21,310 nt of DNA from Candidatus Aminicenantes bacterium UBA4820. Lineage in GTDB: Bacteria; Acidobacteriota; UBA4820. Below the pieces are notes generated by a model. It had not been told where the DNA came from. It saw nothing but the letters and a program-made list of their open reading frames with translations, and did not search any database. Each line of letters begins with the position of its first letter. Within the stretch, counting starts at the first letter, position 1. The stretch is from positions 2,106 through 23,415 of the forward strand of contig DHFQ01000033.1 in the NCBI GenBank assembly GCA_002402325.1, given 5' to 3'. This document shows, piece after piece, positions 7,331-15,529 of the stretch. Position numbers and translations under genes: made by a program.

Positions 7331-8575
7331 ATGGATGAAGTATTAAGTATAAAAAAAACAAGATATACCCGCCAACTTGATAATATTACAGAGGAACCCC
7401 CTCTTGCCCTTGATTTAAGGCTTGTTCTTTATCTGTTTATTGCCTCTATACCTGCAGAAATGTTTGAAATATTTAATAAGTATTCTATTCCTAAACTTTT
7501 GGGTTTTATATTTCTCATTATTGTTGCTGTTAGAGGTAGGTGGTTCTTGAGAATGCCCACTCTCCCCTTTTATTTCTTTTTAGTTTATTACGCTTTTATA
7601 GCCTTTAGTATTGAGTGGATAAATCCATTTTTTTATTCATATTGGAAAATGAGGCTTTTTCAACTGACACAACTTTTGTTTTTTTTGTGGGTTTGTTCAT
7701 TTTTGGTAAATTATAAAAAAATTATGATTGGAGCACTGCAATCTTTTTCATACTCTTTGATAATTCTAACATTGTGCGCCAATTTTAGAGTTCCAGGATT
7801 TGTAGCAGAAGAGGCTGTAGAAATTTATCTATCAAGAGCAACAGTGGGAAAGGTTGATCCTAATGCTATGAGTTTTATGTTAGGGGTGCCTTTTCTTTAC
7901 TTTTTAAATCAGATGTTGAGTTGTTATAAAGAAAAAAGCAAAATAAGATTCAGATATATTATTGTTTTAGGCTACCTTCTTTTTGAAATTATTAAAGCGG
8001 CTTCTAGAGGTGGACAAATTGCCATTTTCTGCGCCCTTGTTGCATTATTATTTACTAAAGATTATGCAATAAAGAAAATAAACACATTCCTTATTATTCT
8101 ATCTACAATATTAATATTTTCAATTGCCTCTGCATTCAATCCAGAGATGAGTCAACGGTGGGAAAGGACGATAAATGAGGGAAGTATGTCAGGAAGAGAA
8201 AATATCTGGCCAGAAGCTATAAATATGATTAAAAGGAAACCGTTTTTAGGCTATGGGCCAGGTGAACATTTGTATATACTTGGTCCTGCAGTAGGTAAAG
8301 AAATGAGCGATACCCATAGCTCATTCGTTTGGGTAATACACGAAGTAGGGATAATAGGAGGGTCTCCTTTTATTATTGGCTTTATAATAAGTGGAGTGTT
8401 GGCATTCAGAAGAAGAAAAGGCTATCTTGAGAATTTGCCATTTGCTTTATGGGTTCTTGCATTGGTCGCTAACAACGATTATACTGCACTCTATTCAAAA
8501 ACCACATGGTTCATTCTTGCAATAGCATCCTCTTCTGAAAGGATCAGGACTATAAAATTGCCCGATAGAAAGTAA
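7331..8575 (+). CDS. O-antigen ligase/polymerase family membrane protein (Wzy/WaaL-like)
   Basis: The 414-residue protein has a roughly 35-residue cytoplasmic N-terminus, then about ten hydrophobic segments. A large loop near residues 275-330 contains SGRENIWPEAINMIKRKPF, then LGYGPGEH and DTHSSFVWVIHEVG, the layout of the O-antigen ligase (Wzy_C) family. Such proteins either polymerise repeat units (Wzy) or attach glycan to an acceptor (WaaL and other ligases); sequence alone does not separate these. With a Wzx in the same locus a Wzy role is the simplest reading. AGGGAG (7311-7316) is 14 bases before the ATG, a rather long spacing; an in-frame stop at 7307 rules out an earlier start. It follows the candidate promoter at 7291-7299. 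Confidence 0.8.
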   Translation: MDEVLSIKKTRYTRQLDNITEEPPLALDLRLVLYLFIASIPAEMFEIFNKYSIPKLLGFIFLIIVAVRGRWFLRMPTLPFYFFLVYYAFIAFSIEWINPFFYSYWKMRLFQLTQLLFFLWVCSFLVNYKKIMIGALQSFSYSLIILTLCANFRVPGFVAEEAVEIYLSRATVGKVDPNAMSFMLGVPFLYFLNQMLSCYKEKSKIRFRYIIVLGYLLFEIIKAASRGGQIAIFCALVALLFTKDYAIKKINTFLIILSTILIFSIASAFNPEMSQRWERTINEGSMSGRENIWPEAINMIKRKPFLGYGPGEHLYILGPAVGKEMSDTHSSFVWVIHEVGIIGGSPFIIGFIISGVLAFRRRKGYLENLPFALWVLALVANNDYTALYSKTTWFILAIASSSERIRTIKLPDRK

Positions 8576-8578
8576 ATT

Positions 8579-9688
8579 GTGACAAACGAAGCAGTTAAAG
8601 TATGTCATCTAACTACTGTTCACCCTCTTTGCGATACACGGATATTCTATAAAGAATGTTTATCGTTGGCCAAAGAAGGGTATAATGTGTTTTTTATAGT
8701 GCAAGCGAGAGAGAAGGAAAATAAAGATGGAGTAAATATTATTCCTTTAAGAGTTGTAAAAAATAGAATTGAAAGATTACATCTCTTAAGAAAACAAGCA
8801 TTTAAAAAAGCGGCTGATCTGGATGCTTCAATTTATCATTTTCACGACCCTGAACTTATCAATGTTGGATTGAAATTAAGAAGAATAGGAAAGAAAGTCA
8901 TATTTGACATTCACGAAGATGTTTCAGGACAGATTTTGACCAAGAGTTATATTCCCGGAGTATTCAGAAAACCTGTCTCTTGTCTTTATTCAATTTATGA
9001 AAGAAGAATGATCAAAAAAATGGATGCCCTTATATGCGCAACTCCATTCATAGAAAAAAAATATAGCAAGTTAAATAATATGGTTGTAAATATAAACAAC
9101 TATCCAATTTTGAATGAATTGGTCGCAACGACAGATTGGGATAAAAGGGAAAAAGCAGTTGCCTACATAGGCGGTATTACGGAAATCAGAGGGGTATGCC
9201 AGATAGTTGAGTCTCTGGAATATTGTGATACGGAACTCTATCTTGCAGGTGCGTTTGATTGTGAAAAAACAAAACAAAAAATTGCATCACTTAAAGGATG
9301 GAAAAAAGTAAAATATTTAGGTCAAGTAGACAGGCAGAAAGTTAAAGAGATTCTCTCAAAAGTTAAGGCTGGAATGGTTACTTTTTTACCTGCTCCCAAT
9401 CATATTGAATCTCAGCCCAATAAACTTTTTGAATATATGTCTGCTGGAATTCCCGTGATTGCATCAAATTTCCCAATGTGGAAAGGCATTGTAGAAAAAA
9501 GAAACCTTGGGATATGTGTAGACCCACTAAAACCAAAAGATATTGCCTCAGCGATAAACAAGATTATTTATGATAAAAATGGTGAGATTATGGGGTTGAA
9601 TGGAAGGAAGGCAATAGAAGAAGAATTTAACTGGGATAGAGAAAGCAAGAAACTTTTTGAACTTTATGAAAGGATGTTAAGCCATTAA
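8579..9688 (+). CDS. Family 4 glycosyltransferase (GT-B)
   Basis: The 369-residue soluble protein starts with the GTG at 8579, three bases after the previous stop. That start keeps the conserved N-terminal strand and loop VCHLTTVHPLCDTRIFYKEC. The N-terminal domain contains YHFHDPEL (86-93) and FDIHED (109-114). The C-terminal donor domain carries the retaining-transferase EX7E motif, E277 to E285 (ESQPNKLFE), followed by MSAGIPVIASN. It should transfer a sugar from a nucleotide donor to the growing lipid-linked oligosaccharide on the cytoplasmic side. Donor and acceptor are unknown. Its last bases carry the Shine-Dalgarno site of the next gene. Confidence 0.85.
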   Translation: MTNEAVKVCHLTTVHPLCDTRIFYKECLSLAKEGYNVFFIVQAREKENKDGVNIIPLRVVKNRIERLHLLRKQAFKKAADLDASIYHFHDPELINVGLKLRRIGKKVIFDIHEDVSGQILTKSYIPGVFRKPVSCLYSIYERRMIKKMDALICATPFIEKKYSKLNNMVVNINNYPILNELVATTDWDKREKAVAYIGGITEIRGVCQIVESLEYCDTELYLAGAFDCEKTKQKIASLKGWKKVKYLGQVDRQKVKEILSKVKAGMVTFLPAPNHIESQPNKLFEYMSAGIPVIASNFPMWKGIVEKRNLGICVDPLKPKDIASAINKIIYDKNGEIMGLNGRKAIEEEFNWDRESKKLFELYERMLSH

Positions 9689-10775
9689 AAACAAAAATAA
9701 AGTTGCCACTGTCGTTGGTGCAAGGCCTCAATTTATTAAATCTTTGCCTCTTTCGCTCGCGTTGGAAAGAGAAGGAATTGAAGAGGTGATAATTCACACA
9801 GGCCAGCATTACGACTACGAAATGTCAAAGATTTTCTTTGAAACGATGGAACTTAAGTCCCCCAAATATCATCTGGGTATTGGCTCTTTATCTCACGGTG
9901 CACAGACGGGAAGAATGATAGAAGAAATTGAAAAAATACTTCTCAAAGAAAAACCTGAAGGAGTTGTCGTTTATGGAGACACCAACTCAACACTTGCAGG
10001 GGCACTATCCTCTGTGAAACTTAAAATTCCTGTTTTTCACATTGAGGCAGGGCTTCGCTCCTTTAACAGGAATATGCCAGAAGAGATAAATAGAGTTTTG
10101 ACTGATCACATATCAACTCTTCTATTTGCTCCGACAAAAACTTCTGTTTCGAACTTAAAAAAGGAAGGGATTAAAGAAAATGTTTTTTTGACGGGTGATA
10201 TTATGTTTGATACCTTTTTAATCTTTAAAGATAAATTTGAAAAAAGGTCAAAGGAAATATTAAAGAAATTTAACCTGAAGCCTCTCAATTATGGTGTTGT
10301 TACGATTCACAGAGAGGAGAATAGTGATGACAAAAAGAGATTTTATTCTATATTTGAAGGGTTGAAAAAAATTACTCTTGAGGGTATAAAACTAATTTTC
10401 CCTGCACATCCGAGAATTTTGGAATTTGTTCCAAAAGATATTGAAGGCATAGAAATTATAAAGCCGCTTTCCTACATTGATATGCAGGCTTTGATTTCAA
10501 GGGCAAGTGTTGTTTTAACGGATTCAGGCGGTCTTCAAAAGGAGGCATACTTTCATAAAGTTTCCTGTGTAACATTAAGAGAAGAAACTGAATGGGTTGA
10601 ATTGAAAAAGAGTGGAACAAATATTGTTACAGGATGGAAGTCAGAGGAGATTTTAAAATCCTTTAAAAAAATTGAAAGAATTTCTAAATTAAATTTTAAT
10701 GCAGGGCTTTATGGAAATGGAGATTGTGGGCAAAAAACTGCCAAAATTATAAAATCATTCTTAGGAGAACGGTGA
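9684..10775 (+). CDS. wecB: Non-hydrolysing UDP-GlcNAc 2-epimerase (WecB or WlbD/WbpI type), apparent ATT start
   Basis: The protein interconverts UDP-GlcNAc-type and UDP-ManNAc-type sugars. The family's catalytic residues are visible: the Asp of VYGDTNST, the Glu of IEAGLRSF, the Glu of MPEEINR and the His of IHREEN; LTDSGGLQKEA is also present. The conserved N-terminus VATVVGARPQFIK is encoded, but the frame has no ATG, GTG or TTG before TTG 9744, which would delete that motif. The only fitting start is ATT at 9684, which shares one base with the preceding TAA and has AAAGGA (9669-9674) nine bases upstream. That gives 363 residues, close to the usual length of about 376. The adjacent WbpD-type acetyltransferase makes a UDP-2,3-diacetamido-glucuronate 2-epimerase (WlbD/WbpI) equally likely. 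Confidence 0.85.
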   Translation: MKNKNKVATVVGARPQFIKSLPLSLALEREGIEEVIIHTGQHYDYEMSKIFFETMELKSPKYHLGIGSLSHGAQTGRMIEEIEKILLKEKPEGVVVYGDTNSTLAGALSSVKLKIPVFHIEAGLRSFNRNMPEEINRVLTDHISTLLFAPTKTSVSNLKKEGIKENVFLTGDIMFDTFLIFKDKFEKRSKEILKKFNLKPLNYGVVTIHREENSDDKKRFYSIFEGLKKITLEGIKLIFPAHPRILEFVPKDIEGIEIIKPLSYIDMQALISRASVVLTDSGGLQKEAYFHKVSCVTLREETEWVELKKSGTNIVTGWKSEEILKSFKKIERISKLNFNAGLYGNGDCGQKTAKIIKSFLGER

Positions 10776-10776
10776 A

Positions 10777-11424
10777 ATGGAAAAGAATTTTTATGTTCAT
10801 TCATCCTCATTTATTGATGAACCTTGCGAAATAGGCGAGGGGACAAAGATATGGCATTTCTGCCACATTATGAAGGGAGCGAAAATAGGAAAGAAGTGCA
10901 TATTTGGTCAAAACTGTCACATCGCTGAAAATGTTGCGATTGGGAATGGCGTCAAAGTGCAGAACAATGTTTCAATCTACACTGGCACCATTATAGAAGA
11001 CTATGTCTTTCTCGGACCATCCTGTGTTTTGACAAATGTTACAAACCCAAGAAGTGAAATAAACAGACACTCTCTATACGAAAAAACACTCATAAAAAGA
11101 GGGGCAACTATTGGAGCAAACGCTACAGTTGTTTGCGGGATAACAATTGGGAGGTATGCCTTTATTGCAGCAGGAAGCGTTGTTACAAAAGATGTCCCAG
11201 ACTATGCCCTTGTTGTTGGAGTGCCGGGAAGACTTGCAGGTTATATGAGCAGACACGGGCAGAGATTGAAGTTTGATGATGACGGAATTGCAATTTGTAA
11301 GGAAAGCAAACTAAGGTATATAATAAAAGATGGAATAGTTATCTGCATAGATTTGGATGAAGAGAAGGAGTTACCAGAAGAAATGAAAAGTCAGGGTTGC
11401 AACTACAAGGCTTATAAAGGATAA
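10777..11424 (+). CDS. wbpD: WbpD/WlbB-type UDP-3-amino sugar N-acetyltransferase (left-handed beta-helix)
   Basis: The 215-residue protein consists mostly of hexapeptide repeats (about residues 15-155), indicating a left-handed parallel beta-helix trimer that uses acetyl-CoA. The segments GQNCHIAENVAIGNGVKVQN, TNPRSEINR, GANATVVCGITIG and VVGVPGRLAGYMSRHGQRL resemble WbpD/WlbB, which N-acetylates the 3-amino group of UDP-GlcNAc3NA (a glucuronate) in the ManNAc3NAcA pathway. About 45 extra C-terminal residues (GIAICKESKLRYIIKDG onward) are acidic and may form a small added domain. AGGAG (10763-10767) is nine bases before the ATG, and only one base separates it from the epimerase, so the two probably work together. 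WbpA, WbpB and WbpE partners are not identified in the window. Confidence 0.75.
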   Translation: MEKNFYVHSSSFIDEPCEIGEGTKIWHFCHIMKGAKIGKKCIFGQNCHIAENVAIGNGVKVQNNVSIYTGTIIEDYVFLGPSCVLTNVTNPRSEINRHSLYEKTLIKRGATIGANATVVCGITIGRYAFIAAGSVVTKDVPDYALVVGVPGRLAGYMSRHGQRLKFDDDGIAICKESKLRYIIKDGIVICIDLDEEKELPEEMKSQGCNYKAYKG

Positions 11425-11427
11425 TTG

Positions 11428-12363
11428 ATGAAAGAGTTACTTTCTGGCTATTCAGTTGTAATTCCTTGCTATAATTCAGAAAGGACAATTGAGAATTTAG
11501 TCAATAAACTCAATGATGTAATGGCGGATATTGATAGTGATTATGAGATTATTCTTATAAATGATGGAAGTAAAGATGGAACATGGAATGTCATTCAAGA
11601 ACTTGCAAGAAAAAATGATAAAATCATCGGCTTAAATTTGATGAAAAATTATGGGCAACATAACGCGTTGCTATGTGGAATAAGGGAGGGAAAGTATGAT
11701 GTTGCTATCACCATAGATGATGACCTTCAACATCCCCCTGAAGAAATTCCTAAACTTTTAAAATCTTTAGGAGAAGATGTGGATGTGGTTTACGGAAGCG
11801 CTGAAGAGCAGGTTCATGGGCTTTTTAGAAACATTTCTTCAAAACTTGTTAAATTGACACTTGCTATTATAATGGGAACAAAGATTGCTACTAAAGTGAG
11901 TGCCTTTAGAGTTTTCAGGACGAAATTACGAGAAGCATTTGAAAATTATAATAGCCCAAATGTTTCAATAGATGTTTTACTCTCGTGGGGGACAAATAAA
12001 TTTAATTTTGTTGAGGTAAAACATTCAGAAAGAAAAGAGGGAAGGTCTAACTACAGTTTTTTAAAACTTGCTACACATGCTTTTGATATGATAACTGGAT
12101 TTAGTATTGTACCTATAAGAATTGCAATCATTACTGGTTTGTTCTTTACATTTTTTGGATTTTTAATAATGGCGTATGTTTTAGGTAGATACATAATTGT
12201 GGGAGGTAGCATTCCCGGTTTTCCTTTTCTTGCTTCTATTGTTACTATTTTCTCTGGTGCTCAACTATTTTCGCTTGGCGTTATTGGTGAATATATTGCA
12301 AGAATCCACTTCAGGAGTATGAAGAAACCAGCCTATGCAGTTAGAGAGGAAGTCAAAAGTTAA
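11428..12363 (+). CDS. ArnC/GtrB/DPM1-like polyprenyl-phosphate glycosyltransferase (GT2)
   Basis: I start at ATG 11428, with AAAGGA (11416-11421) six bases upstream, rather than at the TTG before it. The 311-residue protein has an N-terminal GT-A domain (SVVIPCYNSE, INDGSKDGTW) and the DXD-bearing segment ITIDDDLQHPPEEIP (94-108), typical of enzymes that load a sugar onto polyprenyl phosphate. SERKEGRSNYSFLKL (200-214) and GFSIVPIRI precede two C-terminal membrane spans (about 229-251 and 263-285), ending in GVIGEYIARIHFR. This is the layout of ArnC, GtrB and CsbB. It should make an undecaprenyl-phosphate monosaccharide on the inner membrane face. The next genes (WecD/WecE-like, ArnE-like, GT-C) suggest that sugar may be Fuc4NAc. 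Confidence 0.8.
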   Translation: MKELLSGYSVVIPCYNSERTIENLVNKLNDVMADIDSDYEIILINDGSKDGTWNVIQELARKNDKIIGLNLMKNYGQHNALLCGIREGKYDVAITIDDDLQHPPEEIPKLLKSLGEDVDVVYGSAEEQVHGLFRNISSKLVKLTLAIIMGTKIATKVSAFRVFRTKLREAFENYNSPNVSIDVLLSWGTNKFNFVEVKHSERKEGRSNYSFLKLATHAFDMITGFSIVPIRIAIITGLFFTFFGFLIMAYVLGRYIIVGGSIPGFPFLASIVTIFSGAQLFSLGVIGEYIARIHFRSMKKPAYAVREEVKS

Positions 12364-12364
12364 A

Positions 12365-13339
12365 ATGAAATATTCTAAGATGGACGAAAATTTCTTTCAA
12401 ATAATGACAGATGTTTTGATAAATTTTGACCATCATCCATACCGCTATCTTATAAATAAAAAGAATGATGTCATTGCATTTTGGAAACAAGACATAGAGA
12501 AAAGAATAAAGGAGGGAGGGGAACTTTACTTTGGTATCTCAAACAGCGATGATTTAAAGTGTTTTGCCCTACTTGAGGAGTTGCCGTGGGATTCAAAAAT
12601 ATTTGGGACGAAAATGGCGGCATTAACCTATTTAACTTTTTCTAAAGACTATAATGTTTATGAAGCAAATAAATTTGTTAATTGGTTACTATCCAGAGCA
12701 CAGGAGAAAGGTTTTAAGTTTCTTTTGAGTAAGGTAAATACCGACAATATGTTATCTATCCATAGCCTTGAAGGTAATAATTTTCTTCTTGTTGACACTT
12801 TGCTTGATTTTATATGGCAAAAGAGTGAAAATTCTTTAGGGAAGGAAGAAATGGGTAATGAAAGGATTAAGATAGAAGAGGCTACTTTAAATGATGAATG
12901 TGAACTAAAAGAGATCGCTAAAAAAGCATTTATGAAGCATTTTGGTAGGTATCACTCAGATCCTAAAATACCAAAGGACAAGGCTAATAGTGTATATGAA
13001 GAATGGATATCATCTTCACTAAGAGGGTATGCTGATTATTTTTATATAGCAAGAATTGATGGAAAAGTTGCTGGTTATTCAATATGGAAGAAACCTTCAG
13101 AACTTGAAAAAGTTAACAACTTGTCTTTAGGACATTACAGTATAGCAAGTGTAAGCGAAAATTATAGAGGAATGGGAATATTCAAGGCATTGACTTATGC
13201 AGGAATGAAAGCGTTGGGAAGAGAAGTGGACACAATTGAAGGCCCAACACATATAAACAATTATCCTGTTCAAAAAGGATATATTAGTTTGGGATGGAAA
13301 ATTGGCGATGCGAGGCACTCCTTTCATAAATGGCTGTAG
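12365..13339 (+). CDS. wecD: WecD-like GNAT acetyltransferase with enlarged N-terminus
   Basis: I prefer ATG 12365, one base after the previous stop and 14 bases after GAGAGGA, over ATG 12335, which would overlap the upstream gene by 29 bases. The resulting 324-residue protein has an N-terminal domain with LPWDSKIFGTKMA (73-85), like the opening of WecD, and a C-terminal GNAT domain with the acetyl-CoA motif SVSENYRGMGIFKAL (262-276). WecD acetylates the 4-amino group of dTDP-Fuc4N. The next gene is the WecE-like aminotransferase that makes this substrate, which strongly supports the role. The protein is about 100 residues longer than E. coli WecD (224); the first 65 or so residues have no counterpart I recognise. 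Confidence 0.7.
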   Translation: MKYSKMDENFFQIMTDVLINFDHHPYRYLINKKNDVIAFWKQDIEKRIKEGGELYFGISNSDDLKCFALLEELPWDSKIFGTKMAALTYLTFSKDYNVYEANKFVNWLLSRAQEKGFKFLLSKVNTDNMLSIHSLEGNNFLLVDTLLDFIWQKSENSLGKEEMGNERIKIEEATLNDECELKEIAKKAFMKHFGRYHSDPKIPKDKANSVYEEWISSSLRGYADYFYIARIDGKVAGYSIWKKPSELEKVNNLSLGHYSIASVSENYRGMGIFKALTYAGMKALGREVDTIEGPTHINNYPVQKGYISLGWKIGDARHSFHKWL

Positions 13340-13348
13340 GAGAATACT

Positions 13349-14482
13349 ATGACACCATATAAAATTCCATTTAATAAACCGCTGTTTTTTGGAAGCGAAA
13401 TAGAAAATGTAAAGGATGCAATAGAAAGAGGACAAATTTCTGGAGATGGATATTATTCAAAGAAATGTCAGGAATTTTTGGAGAATATACTTGGGGTTCC
13501 AAAAGTATTGATAACAACTTCCTGTACACACGCTCTTGAAATGTCTGCCATTCTTCTTGAATTAAAGGCTGGGGATGAAGTTATCCTTCCCTCCTATACC
13601 TTTGTGTCAACTGCCAATGCTTTTGCTTTAAGAGGAGCAACACCTCTTTTTTGTGACATCAGAAGAGATACTTTGAATATTGATGAAAATTTAATAGAGG
13701 GGCTCATAACAGAAAGGACAAAAGCAATAGTTGTTGTTCACTACGCCGGCGTCGGATGTGAAATGGATACGATTTTAAATATTTCACAAAAATATAATAT
13801 ACCTGTTGTGGAGGATAACGCACACGGTTTATTTGGGAAATACAAAGGAAAATATCTTGGCACATTTGGGAGATTTGCCACACAAAGTTTTCACGAAACA
13901 AAAAATTTTACAAGTGGTGAAGGCGGTGCTTTAATTATTAACAACAAAGAATTTATTCAGAGAGCCGAGATAGTAAGAGAAAAAGGTACAAATAGAAGCA
14001 GATTCTTTCGTGGTGAAATTGATAAGTACACATGGGTTGACATTGGTTCAAGTTATGTAATCTCTGATATTTTGTGTGCTTACCTCTATGCCCAATTTGA
14101 GAGATGGCAGGATGTGCAGAAGAAGAGAAAAGAAATATGGAATTACTACTACAATAACTTAAAAGATTGGGCTGATGAAAATCGGATTGGATTGCCCTTT
14201 ATACCTGATTACTGTGATCAACCTTACCATATGTTTTATTTGATTATGCCTTCCCTTCAAAAAAGGCAAGAATTAATTGAATATTTGAAGAGTAAAGGAA
14301 TTCTTTCCGTTTTCCATTATCAACCTTTGCATCTTTCGGAAATGGGTATCAGGGTAGGCAATGGTAAATGTTCCGTTACTGAAGCAATGAGCAAACTGAT
14401 TTTAAGACTTCCGTTTTATTTTTCAATAGGAGTTGAAGAGCAAAAGGAAATTACTGATCTAATTAAGGCCTTTAAAGTGTAA
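13349..14482 (+). CDS. wecE: WecE-like dTDP-4-amino-4,6-dideoxygalactose transaminase
   Basis: The 377-residue protein matches E. coli WecE (376 residues) along its whole length. Shared segments include the N-terminal GQISGDGYYSKKC, then LITTSCTHALEM, GDEVILPSYTFVSTANAF, VVVHYAGVGCEMD, REKGTNRSRFFRG, DKYTWVDIGSSY and VFHYQPLH. The PLP Schiff-base lysine is K185 (SFHETKNFTSGEGG) and D156 should bind the pyridine nitrogen. It transfers an amino group from glutamate to dTDP-4-keto-6-deoxyglucose, giving dTDP-Fuc4N. The rmlA/rmlB genes for the precursor are not in the window. AGGAG (13338-13342) precedes the ATG by six bases and overlaps the previous TAG. This is one of the firmest substrate-level calls here. 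Confidence 0.88.
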   Translation: MTPYKIPFNKPLFFGSEIENVKDAIERGQISGDGYYSKKCQEFLENILGVPKVLITTSCTHALEMSAILLELKAGDEVILPSYTFVSTANAFALRGATPLFCDIRRDTLNIDENLIEGLITERTKAIVVVHYAGVGCEMDTILNISQKYNIPVVEDNAHGLFGKYKGKYLGTFGRFATQSFHETKNFTSGEGGALIINNKEFIQRAEIVREKGTNRSRFFRGEIDKYTWVDIGSSYVISDILCAYLYAQFERWQDVQKKRKEIWNYYYNNLKDWADENRIGLPFIPDYCDQPYHMFYLIMPSLQKRQELIEYLKSKGILSVFHYQPLHLSEMGIRVGNGKCSVTEAMSKLILRLPFYFSIGVEEQKEITDLIKAFKV

Positions 14483-14491
14483 AAAGCTAAT

Positions 14492-15142
14492 ATGGAAAAT
14501 AATTCAGGCATAAGAAAACTTTTGAACTGGTGCTATATATATTCATTTTTTCAAGATTTAATCGGTGGAGAAAAAGTCAGAAAATGGTTAGCCCAAAGTG
14601 TGTACCGGGTGCAAAGCGGGGATACGATTATTGACTTAGGCTGTGGCCCTGGAGACATTCTAAGACATTTACCAGAAAATATTAAATATATTGGTATTGA
14701 TATAAATCAGAGCTACATAAAGACTGCCCAAAAAAAGTACGGATACAAAGGACAATTTATTGAAGGAGATGCTCTTTATATTTTGGAAAATGAAAAAGTT
14801 GGAATTGAGAAAGCAAATCTTGTTTTATGCATAGGCTTTTTGCACCATTTAAGGGACGAAGAAGTTCTTCTGTTGCTTAAATCTATAAAGAAGTTATTAA
14901 AAGAGGAAGGGAGATGTATTTTTTTAGAACCTACTTTTTTACTAAAGCAAAATAATTTGTCAAAATGGATTATGAAAATGGATAGGGGAAAAAATATCCG
15001 GTCGGAAAGAAGTTGGAAGTCCTTAGTAGGAAAAGTGTTTCCAAACAGTTCTACTTACATTATTCAGGGTTTGATTTTAATTCCATACATTCACATCTTG
15101 ATGGAATGTTTTAATGATAAAGAAGAAAGAGGTAAAAAGTAG
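14492..15142 (+). CDS. Class I SAM-dependent methyltransferase
   Basis: The 216-residue protein has motif I IIDLGCGPGD (46-55), the acidic end of beta-2 in YIGIDIN (66-72) and a post-III region LVLCIGFLHHL (110-120), so it is a seven-strand Rossmann methyltransferase. The C-terminal region (YIIQGLILIPYIHILMECF) is hydrophobic and could touch the membrane. It could O- or N-methylate a sugar in the cytoplasm. It lies between the Fuc4NAc enzymes and the ArnE-like protein, so the modified sugar or its lipid carrier is a possible substrate, but nothing in the sequence fixes this. The Shine-Dalgarno site is weak. Confidence 0.75.
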   Translation: MENNSGIRKLLNWCYIYSFFQDLIGGEKVRKWLAQSVYRVQSGDTIIDLGCGPGDILRHLPENIKYIGIDINQSYIKTAQKKYGYKGQFIEGDALYILENEKVGIEKANLVLCIGFLHHLRDEEVLLLLKSIKKLLKEEGRCIFLEPTFLLKQNNLSKWIMKMDRGKNIRSERSWKSLVGKVFPNSSTYIIQGLILIPYIHILMECFNDKEERGKK

Positions 15143-15148
15143 AAAGAA

Positions 15149-15517
15149 ATGAAACATCAAGCCCTTGTTGGAATCTTCTTATCCCTTATTTTTGCTTGTA
15201 TGGGTCAAATATTTCTTAAAATTGGCATAGAGTCACTAAATATACTAAAAGAGGATCAATGGATGCCTTTAAAATTTCTCTTTATTCTGATCAAAAACAA
15301 AAATCTTTTGATGGGATTTACTTTTGCAGTACTTTCTGCCATCAGTTGGCTTTATGTTCTTAAAAAAGTTCCCTTGAATTTTGCATACCCTTTCATGGCA
15401 TTAACTTTTCTTTTAATACCATTATTGTCAAAATTTGTACTTAATGAATCTGTTCCCGTCAGTAGATGGGTTGGAGGGATAATAATAATTATTGGAGTTG
15501 TGTTGTCTTCTATTTAA
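15149..15517 (+). CDS. ArnE/EmrE-like small four-span membrane protein, candidate lipid-sugar flippase subunit
   Basis: The 122-residue protein has four hydrophobic segments (about 5-25, 53-70, 76-97 and 105-122), the size and topology of the EmrE/SMR and ArnE/ArnF group within the DMT superfamily. SAISWLYVLKKVPLNFAYPF, then MALTFLLIPLLSKFVLNE, then a final glycine-containing span fit that group. ArnE/ArnF are thought to move undecaprenyl-phosphate-Ara4N across the inner membrane. Here the gene lies 12 bases upstream of a GT-C transferase and four genes after an ArnC-like enzyme, which favours a lipid-sugar flippase over drug efflux. Only one such gene is visible, so it would work as a homodimer or with a partner elsewhere. 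Confidence 0.7.
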   Translation: MKHQALVGIFLSLIFACMGQIFLKIGIESLNILKEDQWMPLKFLFILIKNKNLLMGFTFAVLSAISWLYVLKKVPLNFAYPFMALTFLLIPLLSKFVLNESVPVSRWVGGIIIIIGVVLSSI

Positions 15518-15529
15518 AAAGGAGGGTTG

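Noticed and set aside
7261..7338. A 25-codon open frame starting at the ATG right after the previous stop (MKRAFILPPM...).
   Set aside because: It has no Shine-Dalgarno site, no recognisable similarity, and overlaps the candidate promoter and the start of the ligase gene; chance is the simpler explanation.
12335..12364. The upstream ATG at 12335 as the start of the WecD-like gene.
   Set aside because: It would overlap the previous gene by 29 bases, while ATG 12365 follows the stop codon directly with a purine-rich site upstream.
15149..15517. A drug-efflux role for the small EmrE-like protein.
   Set aside because: Size and topology would fit, but its place between polysaccharide genes and its closer resemblance to ArnE-type sequences favour lipid-sugar transport.
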